Positions 31,586-40,350 of a stretch of 64,000 nucleotides of DNA are shown here, one piece after another; within the stretch, counting starts at the first letter, position 1, and every line of letters starts with the position of its first letter. Where the stretch lies: NCBI RefSeq assembly GCF_020075545.1, contig NZ_JAIQZK010000003.1, forward strand, positions 62,001-126,000, written 5' to 3'. Below the pieces are notes generated by a model. The model searched no databases and was not told where the DNA came from. It saw nothing but the letters and a program-made list of their open reading frames with translations. Position numbers and translations under genes: made by a program. Source of the stretch: Nocardioides sp. TRM66260-LWL. GTDB taxonomy: Bacteria; Actinomycetota; Actinomycetes; Propionibacteriales; Nocardioidaceae.

Positions 31586-32911
31586 CCCGGTGAGCAGGGG
31601 CCTCGCGCGAGCTCGATGCTGGCTCCCGGTGGGCGTGGTGATGCGGATGGCGTGGGGTGCGCCGGGTGCCCGTGGCTCGGGTGGTTCGTGGTGCCATCCG
31701 GGTTCTTCCTTGACCTGGTTGCAGGTGATGCAGAGGCCTTGGGCGTTGGCGTAGGAGGTGGGGCCGCCGTCGGCGTGGCGGCGGACATGGTCGATCTGTC
31801 GGATCGGTGCGTTGCAGTAGGGGGTGCGGCACCAGCGGTCGCGCAGGGTGATGAGCTCGGCGAGTCCGGGTGGGAAGGTCCGGGAGCGGGAGTCCATCGC
31901 GACCAGGGCCCCGGTGTCGGGGTGGGCGAAGAGTCGCTTCACGGCGACCTTCTGGCCGGCGTCGAGGGCGGAGCGGATCCAGCGGCGGGCCAGCTCGGCG
32001 GGCAGGCCGTCGGCCTGGATGGTGCCGGACGGGTCGACCAGCGTCGCCGTGCCATCAGCCTCATCGCCAGGAGCGCGGAAGAGGTCGTCGGCGGCCACCA
32101 CGAGCCGCAGCTGCACCGGCTCCGGCAGTCCGTTCGTGGAGGCGTCACGCCCGGTGAGCCGCGCGACGAGGAGGTCGGCCATCACGGTGGACTCGGCGTC
32201 CGCGCTGCCGGTCTCCCCGGCCGCGACCGCTGACGTGGCGGCGGCCTTGAGCGCGGCGAGGCAGGCGACGCCGTCGCGGATCGGGAGGGCGGCGTGCAGG
32301 TGGACCAGGTGGTCGCGTCCGGGCCGCAGGGTGACGCGGCGTCCGCCTTCGGCGTGCCGGATCTGCGCCACCACACCGGCGGGATCGAGCCGCGCGGCGT
32401 GGCCACGGACGAGGGAGCCGAGCTCCCGGTCGCCCAGCCGTGCGGCGTGGTCGGGGTCGCCGCACACGGCGGCGTCGATCGTCTGCCGCTGTTCCAGGGA
32501 CAGCATGGCGGTGCCCGAGGCGACCATCCGGGCCCGCTCCAGCGGCAGCCGCCCCGCCTGACAGGCCGCCCAGGTCGCGGGCAACTCGACAGGCAGCACC
32601 AGCGCCAGAGAGACGAACGCCCGCCCCTGGTGCGGGGAGACCCGCCGCGCGAGCCCGACCTCCGCACCCACCGAGGCCCGCAGCCGCGACAGCCGGGTCA
32701 GCTGCTCGTCCCGCGACAGCGTCCGCCGCGGCGGGCGCTCGGCCTCCCGCACCTGCACCAGCGCCGCAGCAAGCCGCACCTGCCGGGCCCGCAGGGCGTT
32801 GACCGCGTCCTCCAGCAGCCCGATCTCCTCCACCAGCCCCGCCGCACCAGGCGGCAACGACCGCCCGGCCACCGTGGCCGGCAGCTGCTGAAGCATCCCG
32901 AGATCGAACAC
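31433..32911 (-). CDS. DUF222 protein with C-terminal HNH endonuclease domain
   Basis: A 492-residue protein of the actinobacterial DUF222-HNH family, often multi-copy and possibly linked to short mobile sequences. Residues about 1-340 are the helical DUF222 region. The HNH domain is RWCRTPYCNAPIRQIDHVRRHADGGPTSYANAQGLCITCNQVKE-like, with key residues C, C, D-H, N and CxxC at about 375-415. It should cut DNA with one metal; biological role is unsettled. After the HNH end about 50 extra residues, Pro/Arg-rich, run antisense to the exported-protein gene. GTG at 32911 has no clear ribosome site. Confidence 0.85.
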   Translation of the reverse strand: MFDLGMLQQLPATVAGRSLPPGAAGLVEEIGLLEDAVNALRARQVRLAAALVQVREAERPPRRTLSRDEQLTRLSRLRASVGAEVGLARRVSPHQGRAFVSLALVLPVELPATWAACQAGRLPLERARMVASGTAMLSLEQRQTIDAAVCGDPDHAARLGDRELGSLVRGHAARLDPAGVVAQIRHAEGGRRVTLRPGRDHLVHLHAALPIRDGVACLAALKAAATSAVAAGETGSADAESTVMADLLVARLTGRDASTNGLPEPVQLRLVVAADDLFRAPGDEADGTATLVDPSGTIQADGLPAELARRWIRSALDAGQKVAVKRLFAHPDTGALVAMDSRSRTFPPGLAELITLRDRWCRTPYCNAPIRQIDHVRRHADGGPTSYANAQGLCITCNQVKEEPGWHHEPPEPRAPGAPHAIRITTPTGSQHRARARPLLTGLRPVRLHEHPTGLVDGDPRDVAAEIRAVEHRRQRAGGPPAPPPLPQIGAQ

Positions 32912-32976
32912 GTGCTCGATTCTACGTGGAATGAGTCAGGAAAGGAACAGGAAATCCACCGCGAATGCGCTCGAGG

Positions 32977-33001
32977 CTATTTCCACAGCTGGTGGAAATA
33001 G
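32977..33001. repeat. AT-rich inverted repeat upstream of the HNH gene
   Basis: CTATTTCCAC, five-base loop AGCTG, GTGGAAATAG: a perfect 10-bp stem in the lowest-GC patch of the neighbourhood, 66 bases before the HNH GTG and 135 before the VOC ATG. It could be an operator for either or an element end. Confidence 0.55.
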
Positions 33002-33135
33002 GTGCTGAAATCAGTCCTGTGGACGACAACTGGCCGATGCCCGGGGCGATCGACGCCCCCGCCGACACTTCCGCAGCTCGCCGGCCGGCGAGATGATCGT
33101 CCCGCGGCACCGCCGCCCCGATCCCAGGAGACCCA

Positions 33136-33495
33136 ATGACCTTCACCCTCGGCCGTGCCGCGCCGACCATCTCCGTGTCCGACGTCGACCGCGCGCTCGC
33201 CTTCTACGTCGGCGTGCTCGGCCTGCAGGAGACGTTCCGCAACGGCCAGCCGACGTCCTTCGTCATCGTCGAGCGCGGCGCCACCGAGCTGCACCTCGCC
33301 CTCGAGCCGGGTCACCGCGGGGGCGAGCAGAACGTCGCCCACCTCATGGTCGAGGGCCCCGACGCCCTGCACGAGCACCTCGTCGCGCACGGCGTCCCCA
33401 TCGTCGGCGAGCTCCGCGACGCCGACTACGGCATGCGCACGTTCGTCATGGCCGACCCCGACGGCAACCGGATCGACGTCGGCGCCGACCTCTGA
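33136..33495 (+). CDS. VOC-superfamily (glyoxalase/bleomycin-resistance-like) protein
   Basis: A 119-residue single-module VOC protein with paired beta-alpha-beta-beta-beta units: APTISVSDVDRALAFYVGVLGLQETFRNG and ELHLALEPGHRGGEQNVAHL, ending MADPDGNRIDVGADL with the final conserved DPDGN. Metal ligands would be a histidine in LHLALEPGH or HLMV and the glutamate/aspartate near the end. VOC proteins range from lyases and dioxygenases to drug-binding proteins, so function is open. ATG follows CCAGGAGACCCA, a clear ribosome site. Confidence 0.85.
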   Translation: MTFTLGRAAPTISVSDVDRALAFYVGVLGLQETFRNGQPTSFVIVERGATELHLALEPGHRGGEQNVAHLMVEGPDALHEHLVAHGVPIVGELRDADYGMRTFVMADPDGNRIDVGADL

Positions 33496-33529
33496 TCCCG
33501 TCCCGGACCGTGGCGGCGGCCGCGCGCGC

Positions 33530-34242
33530 ATGAGAGCCTCGGGCATGCTCTCGGCCCCCCGCGCCCGCCGTCTCTCCCTCGCCGCGACGGCGGTGATCGC
33601 CCTCGCGGTCCCGTCGCTGGGCGTCCCGACCGCGCAGGCCGCGCAGGCCGCGCAGTCCCCGAGGATCACCGGCCGCCAGGTGGTCTACACCCACCTCGAC
33701 GCCCGACATGACGCCTACGGCGTCACCGACTACGAGGACGGGACCCGCGCGGTCACCACCCACGGCACCGGCGACGACCTCAGCCGTCTGACGATCGTCT
33801 CCGACGGCACGACCCTCCAGGCCAACCTCACCACCCGGACCGACGGGCTCGAGGACTTCGACGCCTCGGTGCGCATCGCGACGGCGGCCGGCCGGGTCTA
33901 CTACGTCAGGGACGTGCTCACCACGGACACCTTCCGCGACGAGTTCCGGATCGTCCGCAAGGGGAGTCGCGGCAGCGCCTGCGAGGGCGGCCGCGCCTAC
34001 CGCGTCGACGCCGGCATCGTCCTGCGGGTGCCCCTGGTCTGCCTCGGCGATCCGACGCAGATCCGCGTCGGCGCCACGACCTGGGCATCTTCCCGGTGAG
34101 CAAGGGCGGTGGCGTCTGGGGCGAGACGGTCTCCTACGACGACGCCCTGCGCACCGGTCCGTCGGCGTCGGCGCTCGCGAACCGCAGCGCCTCCCCGCCG
34201 CGCCGAGGCCCCGCGATGTCGGGCCCCTTCACGGTGCGCTGA
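33530..34242 (+). pseudogene. Secreted protein of unknown function, interrupted by a frameshift near 34081
   Basis: Signal peptide at the start (LSLAATAVIALAVPSLGVPTAQA), then a beta-rich domain (VVYTHLDARHDAYGVTDYEDGTRAV, VRIATAAGRVYYVRDVL) with two cysteines (SACEGG, PLVCLGD). The frame stops at 34099 as TTWASSR, 189 residues. One base lost in the C run at 34080-34081 would continue it: read from 34081 the sequence gives LGIFPVSKGGGVWGETVSYDD and on to a TGA at 34240-34242, about 48 more residues with good coding character. Either a real frameshift or a base-calling error. Start may instead be the ATG at 33545. No family recognised. Confidence 0.6.
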
Positions 34243-34336
34243 CGGGAAGCCGACCGGCGGCGCCGCGGGACCCCAGCAGGTCGCGGCGCCCACCGCCGGC
34301 CCGCCCTTCGATGGGGCGCCCTCAGGTGGGCCTGCC

Positions 34337-34342
34337 TACCGT
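34337..34342 (+). promoter_or_regulatory. -10 box of leaderless VOC gene
   Basis: TACCGT ending six bases before the ATG at 34349. Confidence 0.45.
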
Positions 34343-34348
34343 CGCGAC

Positions 34349-34771
34349 ATGACCGTCTCCATCACCGGCGTCCACCACGTCCGCCTCACCGTCCGCGACC
34401 TCGCCGCCTCCCGCGCCTTCTACGACGCGGTCTTCGGCTGGGACGTCGCCTACGAGCTGCCGCCGGACGCCGACGAGGCCACGCGCGAGCAGCTGTGGTT
34501 CCTCTTCGGCGGGGTCATCTACGCGATCCCGGGCGGGCTCTTCGGGCTGCGTCCCGTCGCGCCCGCCGACGACGCGTTCTCCGAGGACCGCGTCGGCCTC
34601 GACCACGTCTCCTTCGCGCTCGCCGACCGTCACGACCTCGAGCAGGCAGCCGCGCACCTCGACGGGCTCGGCATCGAGCACGGCGGCGTCAAGGACGCCG
34701 GCGGCATCGCGATCCTGGAGCTGCGCGACCCCGACGGCATCGCGCTGGAGCTCTCCGCCCCGGCCGAGTGA
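34349..34771 (+). CDS. VOC-superfamily protein (glyoxalase fold)
   Basis: A 140-residue VOC protein. ITGVHHVRLTVRDLAASRAFYDAVFGWDVAYELP gives the first module with a candidate metal histidine (HHVRL). GLDHVSFALADRHDLEQAAAHLDGLGIEHG opens the second, and LELRDPDGIALEL carries the terminal glutamate. Ligand residues His...His...Glu suggest a metal-binding member, lyase or dioxygenase. Only 25 bases separate it from lhgO, but each has its own -10 box, so they are probably separate leaderless transcripts. Confidence 0.85.
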   Translation: MTVSITGVHHVRLTVRDLAASRAFYDAVFGWDVAYELPPDADEATREQLWFLFGGVIYAIPGGLFGLRPVAPADDAFSEDRVGLDHVSFALADRHDLEQAAAHLDGLGIEHGGVKDAGGIAILELRDPDGIALELSAPAE

Positions 34772-34783
34772 CGCCGCACCGGC

Positions 34784-34789
34784 TAGGTT
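34784..34789 (+). promoter_or_regulatory. -10 box of leaderless lhgO
   Basis: TAGGTT ending seven bases before the GTG at 34797. Confidence 0.5.
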
Positions 34790-34796
34790 CGGGGCC

Positions 34797-36032
34797 GTGA
34801 AGCCGGCCGATCTCCTCGTCGTCGGCGCGGGCCTCGTCGGCCTGGCCACCGCCCGCGAGCACCTGCTGCGCCACCCGGGCGCGCAGGTGGTGGTGGTCGA
34901 GCAGGAGGCCGCCGTCGCCGCCCACCAGACCGGCCGCAACTCCGGCGTCGTGCACGGCGGCATCTACTACCAGCCGGGCTCGCTCAAGGCGCGGCTGTGC
35001 GTCGAGGGCGCCCGCGACCTCTACGCCTACTGCGAGGAGCACCGCCTCCCGCACGAGCGCTGCGGCAAGCTGATCGTCGCGCTCGGCGAGCACGAGCGCG
35101 GCCGGCTCGACGAGCTCGAGCGACGCGGCCGCGCCAACCGGGTGCCGGGCCTGCGCCGGGTCGAGGGGCTCGGGGCGATCCGCGAGATCGAGCCGTCGGC
35201 CACCGGCATCGCGGCGCTGCACGCGCCGAACACGGGCATCGTCGACTACGCCGCCGTGGCCCGCGCGGTGCACGCCGAGCTGCTCACGCTCGGGGCGGAC
35301 GTCCGGCTCGCCACCCGGGTCGAGGGTCTCGCGCCGCACGTGGCCGGCGCGGTCGTGCGCACCTCCGCGGGTGACGTCGTGGCGCGCCGCGTCGTGGTCT
35401 GCGCCGGCCTGTGGTCCGACCGCCTGGCGCGGGCGGCGGGCGCGCCGGCCGATCCCCGCATCGTCCCCTTCCGCGGGGCCTACCTCGCGCTGCGCCCCGA
35501 GGCCGTCGCGGCGCGTCCCGTGCGCGGCATGGTCTACCCGGTGCCCGACCCCGACCTGCCGTTCCTCGGCGTCCACGTCACCCGGCACCTGGCGTCCCCG
35601 GGCGACGGCGGACGCGGCGCGGTGCTGCTCGGCCCGACGGCGATGCTCGTCCCGGCGCGCGACGCCTACCGGCTCACCGACCCCCGCTCCTGGCGACCGC
35701 GCGACGCCGCGGAGACGCTGGCCTGGCCGGGCACCTGGCACGTCGCGCGGCGCTTCTGGCGCACCGGCGTGCACGAGCTGCGGATGGCCGTCGACCGCCG
35801 CGCCTTCGTCGCCGAGGCCGCCCGCTACGTGCCGGGCCTCACCGTCGACGACCTCGAGGACGGCGTGTGGAGCGCGGGCGTGCGCGCGCAGGCGGTCGGC
35901 CGCGACGGCGCGCTGGTCGACGACTTCGTGCTCTCGCGGCTCGGGCCGGTCGTGTTCGTCCGCAACGCGCCCTCGCCGGCGGCGACGTCGGCGTTCGCGC
36001 TGGCCCGCGAGCTGCTCGACCGCGTGGGCTGA
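34797..36032 (+). CDS. lhgO: L-2-hydroxyglutarate oxidase/dehydrogenase
   Basis: A 411-residue FAD enzyme of the DAO fold. DLLVVGAGLVGLATAREHL (residues about 5-23) is the dinucleotide motif and VVVEQEAAVAAHQTGRNSGVVHGGIYYQPGSLKA is the highly diagnostic LhgO segment (HQTGRNSGVxHxGxYY). GIVDYAAVARA, VVVCAGLWSDRLA and PFRGAYLAL follow the family order. It oxidises L-2-hydroxyglutarate to 2-oxoglutarate, passing electrons to quinone or oxygen, as a metabolite-repair step. GTG start with -10 seven bases away indicates a leaderless mRNA. Confidence 0.92.
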   Translation: MKPADLLVVGAGLVGLATAREHLLRHPGAQVVVVEQEAAVAAHQTGRNSGVVHGGIYYQPGSLKARLCVEGARDLYAYCEEHRLPHERCGKLIVALGEHERGRLDELERRGRANRVPGLRRVEGLGAIREIEPSATGIAALHAPNTGIVDYAAVARAVHAELLTLGADVRLATRVEGLAPHVAGAVVRTSAGDVVARRVVVCAGLWSDRLARAAGAPADPRIVPFRGAYLALRPEAVAARPVRGMVYPVPDPDLPFLGVHVTRHLASPGDGGRGAVLLGPTAMLVPARDAYRLTDPRSWRPRDAAETLAWPGTWHVARRFWRTGVHELRMAVDRRAFVAEAARYVPGLTVDDLEDGVWSAGVRAQAVGRDGALVDDFVLSRLGPVVFVRNAPSPAATSAFALARELLDRVG

Positions 36033-36040
36033 CCCCCCAT

Positions 36041-36105
36041 CCGTTCGGGTGGGGCGCCGGACGCGGCCGCGTGCGGACAGGGCCACCCGAGGGTGGCCCG
36101 AACGG
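36041..36105 (+). terminator. Nested inverted repeat after lhgO
   Basis: An inner perfect hairpin GGGCCACC-CGAG-GGTGGCCC (36080-36099) lies within a wider pair CCGTTCGGG (36041-36049) / CCCGAACGG (36097-36105). Likely terminator; the alternative pairing could be regulatory. Confidence 0.55.
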
Positions 36106-36124
36106 GTCACTTCGGGACGCAACC

Positions 36125-36150
36125 GTTTGGTCTCACCGATCATCGGGCAG
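36125..36150 (+). promoter_or_regulatory. Candidate SigB/SigF-type promoter
   Basis: GTTT at 36125-36128, 16 bases, then GGGCAG at 36145-36150: the same arrangement as the candidate before the RsbW-like gene. The start point would fall near 36157, upstream of the small acidic protein gene. Confidence 0.4.
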
Positions 36151-36196
36151 TCTGGAGGGGGTGAACGAACACCCGTCTTTAGCCTTGGAGGGCCCG

Positions 36197-36352
36197 GTGC
36201 ACGACCAGTTCGACGTGACGCTCGAGGATGCCGACCTGCTCGGCGAGGTCGAGCTGACCACGAACCTGATCATCGCGGCCAGCGAGTCCGACGAGCACCT
36301 CACCGAGGCCGAGATCGACGCGATCCTCGGCCTCCTCCCCGAGCACGACTGA
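36197..36352 (+). CDS. Small acidic conserved-looking protein
   Basis: A 51-residue protein, strongly acidic and alpha-helical: FDVTLEDADLLGEVELTTNL, then ESDEHLTEAEIDAILGLL. It resembles a short helix-turn-helix adaptor rather than an enzyme and has no cysteine, signal or membrane helix. The GTG at 36197 is preferred because GGAGGG lies four bases before it; a GTG at 36161 in the same frame would add 12 residues. A SigB-like promoter upstream suggests stress expression. I cannot name a function. Confidence 0.6.
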   Translation: MHDQFDVTLEDADLLGEVELTTNLIIAASESDEHLTEAEIDAILGLLPEHD

Positions 36353-36378
36353 CCCCCTCTCTGCTCCCTTGAGACCCC

Positions 36379-36397
36379 TACCCCCCAGGGGTATGTT
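36379..36397 (+). promoter_or_regulatory. CsoR operator overlapping the csoR -10 box
   Basis: TACCCCCCAGGGGTA (36379-36393) is the typical CsoR site with a G/C run flanked by TA. It overlaps TATGTT (36392-36397), whose end is six bases before the GTG of csoR, so Cu-free CsoR would shut the leaderless promoter. Confidence 0.75.
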
Positions 36398-36403
36398 CGA
36401 GGT

Positions 36404-36706
36404 GTGAGCGACGACCTCCCCCACCACCACGGCTACATCAGCCGCAAGGACGACTACCTCAAGCGGCTGCGCCGCATCGAGGGCCAGACCCGCGGGCTGC
36501 AGCGGATGGTCGAGGACGAGGCGTACTGCATCGACATCCTCACCCAGGTCAGCGCCCTGACGAAGGCGCTCCAGGCCGTCTCGCTCGGCCTGCTGGAGGA
36601 CCACCTCGCGCATTGCGTCGTCGACGCCGCCCGCGCGGGCGAGGACGAGGGCGCCGTCAAGGTCGCCGAGGCCGTCGCCGCCATCACCCGACTCGTGCGC
36701 TCCTGA
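36404..36706 (+). CDS. csoR: Copper-sensing repressor CsoR
   Basis: A 100-residue, all-helical CsoR/RcnR-family repressor. The Cu(I) ligands Cys-His-Cys are visible in EAYCIDIL and EDHLAHC (C, H and C at about residues 44, 69 and 73). RLRRIEGQTRGLQRMVED is the conserved DNA-binding first helix. Copper binding releases it from DNA. The histidine-rich N-terminus (LPHHHGYIS) may add metal affinity. A matching operator covers its promoter. It leads the copZ-copA genes, forming a copper export module. Confidence 0.94.
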   Translation: MSDDLPHHHGYISRKDDYLKRLRRIEGQTRGLQRMVEDEAYCIDILTQVSALTKALQAVSLGLLEDHLAHCVVDAARAGEDEGAVKVAEAVAAITRLVRS

Positions 36707-36735
36707 CGCGCACGCCCAGCATCGAGGAGACCTGC

Positions 36736-36942
36736 ATGTCCACGACCAGCACCTGGACCGTCACCGGCATGACCTGCGGCCACTGCGTCGCCTCCGTCAC
36801 CGAGGAGCTCACCGAGCTGCCGGGTGTCGAGGCGGTCGACGTGACCCTCGAGACCGGCGCCGTCGTCGTCACCTCCAGCGAGCCGCTGGAGCGCGGCCAG
36901 GTCGAGGCCGCCGTGGCCGAGGCCGGCTACGCCCTGGCCTGA
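36736..36942 (+). CDS. copZ: CopZ-like copper chaperone (heavy-metal-associated domain)
   Basis: A 68-residue single HMA domain. [18 protein letters not shown] holds the Cu(I)-binding MxCxxC motif at residues about 12-17, followed by the ferredoxin-like strands [15 protein letters not shown] and the terminal GYALA. It delivers Cu(I) to the adjacent P-type ATPase and possibly to CsoR. Clear ribosome site GAGGAGA; 29 bases after csoR. Confidence 0.93.
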   Translation: MSTTSTWTVTGMTCGHCVASVTEELTELPGVEAVDVTLETGAVVVTSSEPLERGQVEAAVAEAGYALA

Positions 36943-36949
36943 GCGCGCC

Positions 36950-39199
36950 ATGACCGAGCCGACCACCGCGCCGACGGCCACGGGCACCACGCACGACGTC
37001 GAGCTCGCGATCACCGGCATGACCTGCGCCTCCTGCGCGCACCGCATCGAGCGCAAGCTGGGGAAGCTGGACGGGGTCAGCGCCGAGGTCAACTACGCCA
37101 CCGAGCGCGCTCTGGTCACCGCCCCGTCCGCGATCGACGCGGACGCGCTGGTCGCGGCCGTCGAGGCCGCCGGGTACCAGGCCGTCGTCACGCCGCCTCC
37201 CGGCGCGCAGCCGGACGGCGGGGACGACGTCGACGCCGCGACCGACGCCCTGCGTCGCCGGCTGGTCGTCAGCGCCGTGCTCTCGGCGCCGGTGATCGCG
37301 CTCGCCATGGTGCCGGCGTGGCAGGTCGACGGCTGGCAGTGGCTCTCCCTCGCGCTCGCGACGCCGGTGGTGGCCTGGGGCGGCTGGCCCTTCCACGCCG
37401 CGGCCGCCCGGCACCTGCGCCACCGCACTGCGACGATGGACACCCTCGTCTCGATGGGCGTCCTGGCCGCCTTCGGCTGGTCCCTCGTGGCGCTGCTCTT
37501 CGGCCACGCCGGCGAGATCGGCATGCGCCACGGCTTCTCCCTGACCCTCCAGCGCGACGACGGCCTCGGCGAGATCTACCTCGAGGCCGCCACCGGCGTC
37601 ACCACGTTCCTGCTGGCGGGCCGCTTCCTGGAGCGCACCGCCCGGCGCCGCGCCGGCGCCGCGCTCCGGTCGCTGGCCGCCCTGGGCGTCCGTGAGGTCG
37701 AGGTGGTGGCCGACGACGCCAGCACCGGTCTGCTCCCCGCCGACCGGCTGCGCGTGGGCCAGCGCTTCGTCGTCCGCCCCGGCGAGCGGGTCGCCACCGA
37801 CGGCGTCGTCGAGACCGGCACGTCGGCCGTCGACGCCTCCATGCTCACCGGCGAGCCCGTGCCGGTCGAGGTCGGGCCCGGCGACGTCGTCGTCGGCGGC
37901 ACCGTCAACGCGGGCGGACGCCTGCTCGTCCGCGCCACGCGGGTCGGCTCCGACACCGCCCTGGCCCGCATGGTGCGCCTGGTCGAGGAGGCGCAGACCC
38001 GCAAGGCCGCGGTGCAGCGGCTCGTCGACCGCATCGCCGGGGTGTTCGTGCCGATCGTGCTGGTCGTCGCCCTCGGCACGCTCCTGGGCTGGGGGCTGCT
38101 CGGCGGCTCCTGGACGCTCGCGCTCAGCGCGGCCGTGGCCGTGCTGGTCGTCGCCTGCCCGTGCGCCCTCGGCCTGGCCACCCCCACCGCGCTCCTGGTC
38201 GGCACCGGCCGGGGCGCCCAGCTCGGCGTCCTGCTGCGCGGTGCGCCGGCGCTCGAGCAGGCCCAGCGCATCGACGTCGTCGTGCTCGACAAGACCGGCA
38301 CCCTCACCACCGGCGTGATGACGCTGCACGACGTCGTGCCCGCGCCGGGCGTCGAGCGGGACGAGCTGCTGCGCCGCGCCGCCGCCGTCGAGGCGGGGTC
38401 CGAGCACCCGGTCGGACGCGCGATCGCCGGCGCCGTCGAGACCGCGTCCGAGGTCGACGACTTCGCCGCCCTGCCGGGCCTCGGCGTGCGGGCGCGGTTC
38501 GACGGGCTCGAGGTCGTCGCCGGACGGGCCGCCCTGCTCCGCGAGCGCGGTCTCGCCGTGCCGCCGGAGGTCGACGCCGCCCGCGAGCGCGCCGAGGCCG
38601 CCGGACGGGTGGCCGTGCTGGTCGGCTGGGACGGTCGGGCGCGCGGGGTGCTCGAGGTCGCCGACGCCGTGCGGCCCACCTCCCGCGAGGCGGTCGAGCG
38701 GCTGCGCGCCCTCGGCCTGCGCCCCGTCGTCCTCACCGGCGATCACGAGCGGGCCGCGCTGCGGGTCGCCGCCGAGGTCGGCGTGCCGGCCGAGGACGTC
38801 GTCGCGGGCGTGCTGCCCGAGGGCAAGGTCGAGGCGGTGCGCGCGCTCCAGCGGCAGGGCCACGCCGTGGCGATGGTCGGCGACGGCGTCAACGACGCCG
38901 CCGCGCTGGCGAGCGCCGACCTCGGCATCGCGCTCGGCAGCGGCGCCGCGATCGCGGCGGAGGCCGCCGACGTGACGGTCGTCCGCGGCGACCTGCTGCT
39001 CGTCGTCGACGCCGTCCGGCTGGCGCGGCGCACGCTCGCGGTGATCCGCTCCAACCTCTTCTGGGCCTTCGCCTACAATGTCGCCGCGATCCCGCTGGCG
39101 GTGGCGGGGCTGGTGAGCCCGATGATCGCCGGCGGCGCGATGGCCGCCTCGTCGGTGCTGGTCGTCACCAACAGCCTGCGGCTGCGCCGCTTCCGCTGA
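36950..39199 (+). CDS. copA: Copper-exporting P1B-type ATPase
   Basis: A 749-residue heavy-metal ATPase. One N-terminal HMA domain ([15 protein letters not shown], about residues 24-38) is followed by paired helices, TGEPVPVE of the actuator domain, the Cu(I) pore motif [24 protein letters not shown] with the phosphorylated aspartate, SEHPVGRAI (the HP motif), VLTGDH and [17 protein letters not shown]-terminal helices include [13 protein letters not shown] and [15 protein letters not shown], with the Asn/Met/Ser residues of copper specificity. It pumps Cu(I) out of the cytoplasm. It begins seven bases after copZ, in the same CsoR-controlled operon. Confidence 0.96.
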   Translation: MTEPTTAPTATGTTHDVELAITGMTCASCAHRIERKLGKLDGVSAEVNYATERALVTAPSAIDADALVAAVEAAGYQAVVTPPPGAQPDGGDDVDAATDALRRRLVVSAVLSAPVIALAMVPAWQVDGWQWLSLALATPVVAWGGWPFHAAAARHLRHRTATMDTLVSMGVLAAFGWSLVALLFGHAGEIGMRHGFSLTLQRDDGLGEIYLEAATGVTTFLLAGRFLERTARRRAGAALRSLAALGVREVEVVADDASTGLLPADRLRVGQRFVVRPGERVATDGVVETGTSAVDASMLTGEPVPVEVGPGDVVVGGTVNAGGRLLVRATRVGSDTALARMVRLVEEAQTRKAAVQRLVDRIAGVFVPIVLVVALGTLLGWGLLGGSWTLALSAAVAVLVVACPCALGLATPTALLVGTGRGAQLGVLLRGAPALEQAQRIDVVVLDKTGTLTTGVMTLHDVVPAPGVERDELLRRAAAVEAGSEHPVGRAIAGAVETASEVDDFAALPGLGVRARFDGLEVVAGRAALLRERGLAVPPEVDAARERAEAAGRVAVLVGWDGRARGVLEVADAVRPTSREAVERLRALGLRPVVLTGDHERAALRVAAEVGVPAEDVVAGVLPEGKVEAVRALQRQGHAVAMVGDGVNDAAALASADLGIALGSGAAIAAEAADVTVVRGDLLLVVDAVRLARRTLAVIRSNLFWAFAYNVAAIPLAVAGLVSPMIAGGAMAASSVLVVTNSLRLRRFR

Positions 39200-39208
39200 C
39201 GCCCGACG

Positions 39209-40288
39209 TCAGCAGGTGGCGAAGAGCACGGGGCCGTCGGAGAGGTCGGAGAGCACGTAGTTCTCCGGCTTCGGCTTGAGCTCCATCGTCACGACCTTCC
39301 CGCGGGCCTCGACGGTGCCGAGCGAGAACCGCTCCGGGAAGTCACCGCCCTGGCCGGGCGCCTCGCCCGAGGCCAGCCGCGCCCGGGTGGGCGCGTTCTC
39401 CTTCGCCTGCTGGTCGTTCTCGAAGCCGAACGCCACGGCGACGCTGCGGTCGCGGCGCAGCACCATCGCGTACGACGCGAGCGGCGAGATCGGCCCGGCG
39501 GCGCGGACGAGCTCCTCGCCGCGGGCCTTGTCGTCCGGGTCGGCCTGGCCCATCGCCAGCTCCTCGCAGACGTAGGAGCCGGCGAACACCGTGGCGGCCA
39601 TCGGATCGGGGTCGCCCACCGCGTCCAGCACGTCGTCGACCTGGCTGTCGTGGTCGTCGAGTCCCGCCACGGTCTCGGCGAGGTAGTCGGGCCGGTTGCT
39701 GAAGAGCACCAGGTGGCGCTTCTCGTCGAACGCGACGTGCTGCAGCAGCGGGCTGGTGTCCTGCCCGAGCCGCAGGCCGATCTGGCCGAGCAGGTCCGGG
39801 CCGCCCTTCCAGACCCGATCGGCGCCCGGACGCTGGTAGCCCAGGGCGGCGAGCCGGTCGCCGAGGTCGTCGATGCTGACGTCGTCGTCGAGCCGGTCGA
39901 TCTCGACGGCGCCGCGGGGCCCCTGCGCGAGCAGCTCCCAGGCCAGCGTCGCGGGGGAGAAGCCGAAGCCCTCCTGGAGGATCGGCACGAGGTCGGTGAG
40001 GGCCGAGCGCGACGTCGCGTCGGTCGGGTAGGCCTTGCGGAGGAACTCCTGCACCTCCTCGGAGCTGGAGTCCTTGCCGACGTCGGAGCCGACCTCGGCG
40101 CGCACCGCCCGCCAGTCGGTCCAGGAGAACCGGACGGTGTCGGCCGGCGCCATCCGCACCGCCGCCTGCAGCGCGGTGCGCGAGGTGCCCCACCAGCCGA
40201 GCTGACGGGTGACGAGCAGCCCGGCGACCAGCGCCAGCACGACCGCCGCGCCGATGAGGGCGAGGCCCCGGCGGCTCCTCCACGCCAC
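39209..40288 (-). CDS. Membrane-anchored extracytoplasmic protein, unknown function
   Basis: A 359-residue protein with one N-terminal helix (RRGLALIGAAVVLALVAGLLV) and a large, mixed alpha/beta, presumably external domain. Notable stretches are DTVRFSWTDWRAVRAEVG, LGDRLAALGYQRPGADRVWKGG and RHLVLFSNRPDYLAETV, and the pattern resembles DUF3352-like substrate-independent surface proteins. I do not claim the family. Two cysteines (YVCEEL and the final FATC) may pair. GTG at 40288 is chosen because AGGAG precedes it by eight bases; an upstream in-frame start at 40360 overlaps the divergent Nudix gene. Confidence 0.65.
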   Translation of the reverse strand: MAWRSRRGLALIGAAVVLALVAGLLVTRQLGWWGTSRTALQAAVRMAPADTVRFSWTDWRAVRAEVGSDVGKDSSSEEVQEFLRKAYPTDATSRSALTDLVPILQEGFGFSPATLAWELLAQGPRGAVEIDRLDDDVSIDDLGDRLAALGYQRPGADRVWKGGPDLLGQIGLRLGQDTSPLLQHVAFDEKRHLVLFSNRPDYLAETVAGLDDHDSQVDDVLDAVGDPDPMAATVFAGSYVCEELAMGQADPDDKARGEELVRAAGPISPLASYAMVLRRDRSVAVAFGFENDQQAKENAPTRARLASGEAPGQGGDFPERFSLGTVEARGKVVTMELKPKPENYVLSDLSDGPVLFATC

Positions 40289-40350
40289 GCGCGTGCTCCT
40301 GTCCTCGAGCCCGCTGCCGCGGGCGGCGCGGGGGATGTGAGACTGACGCC

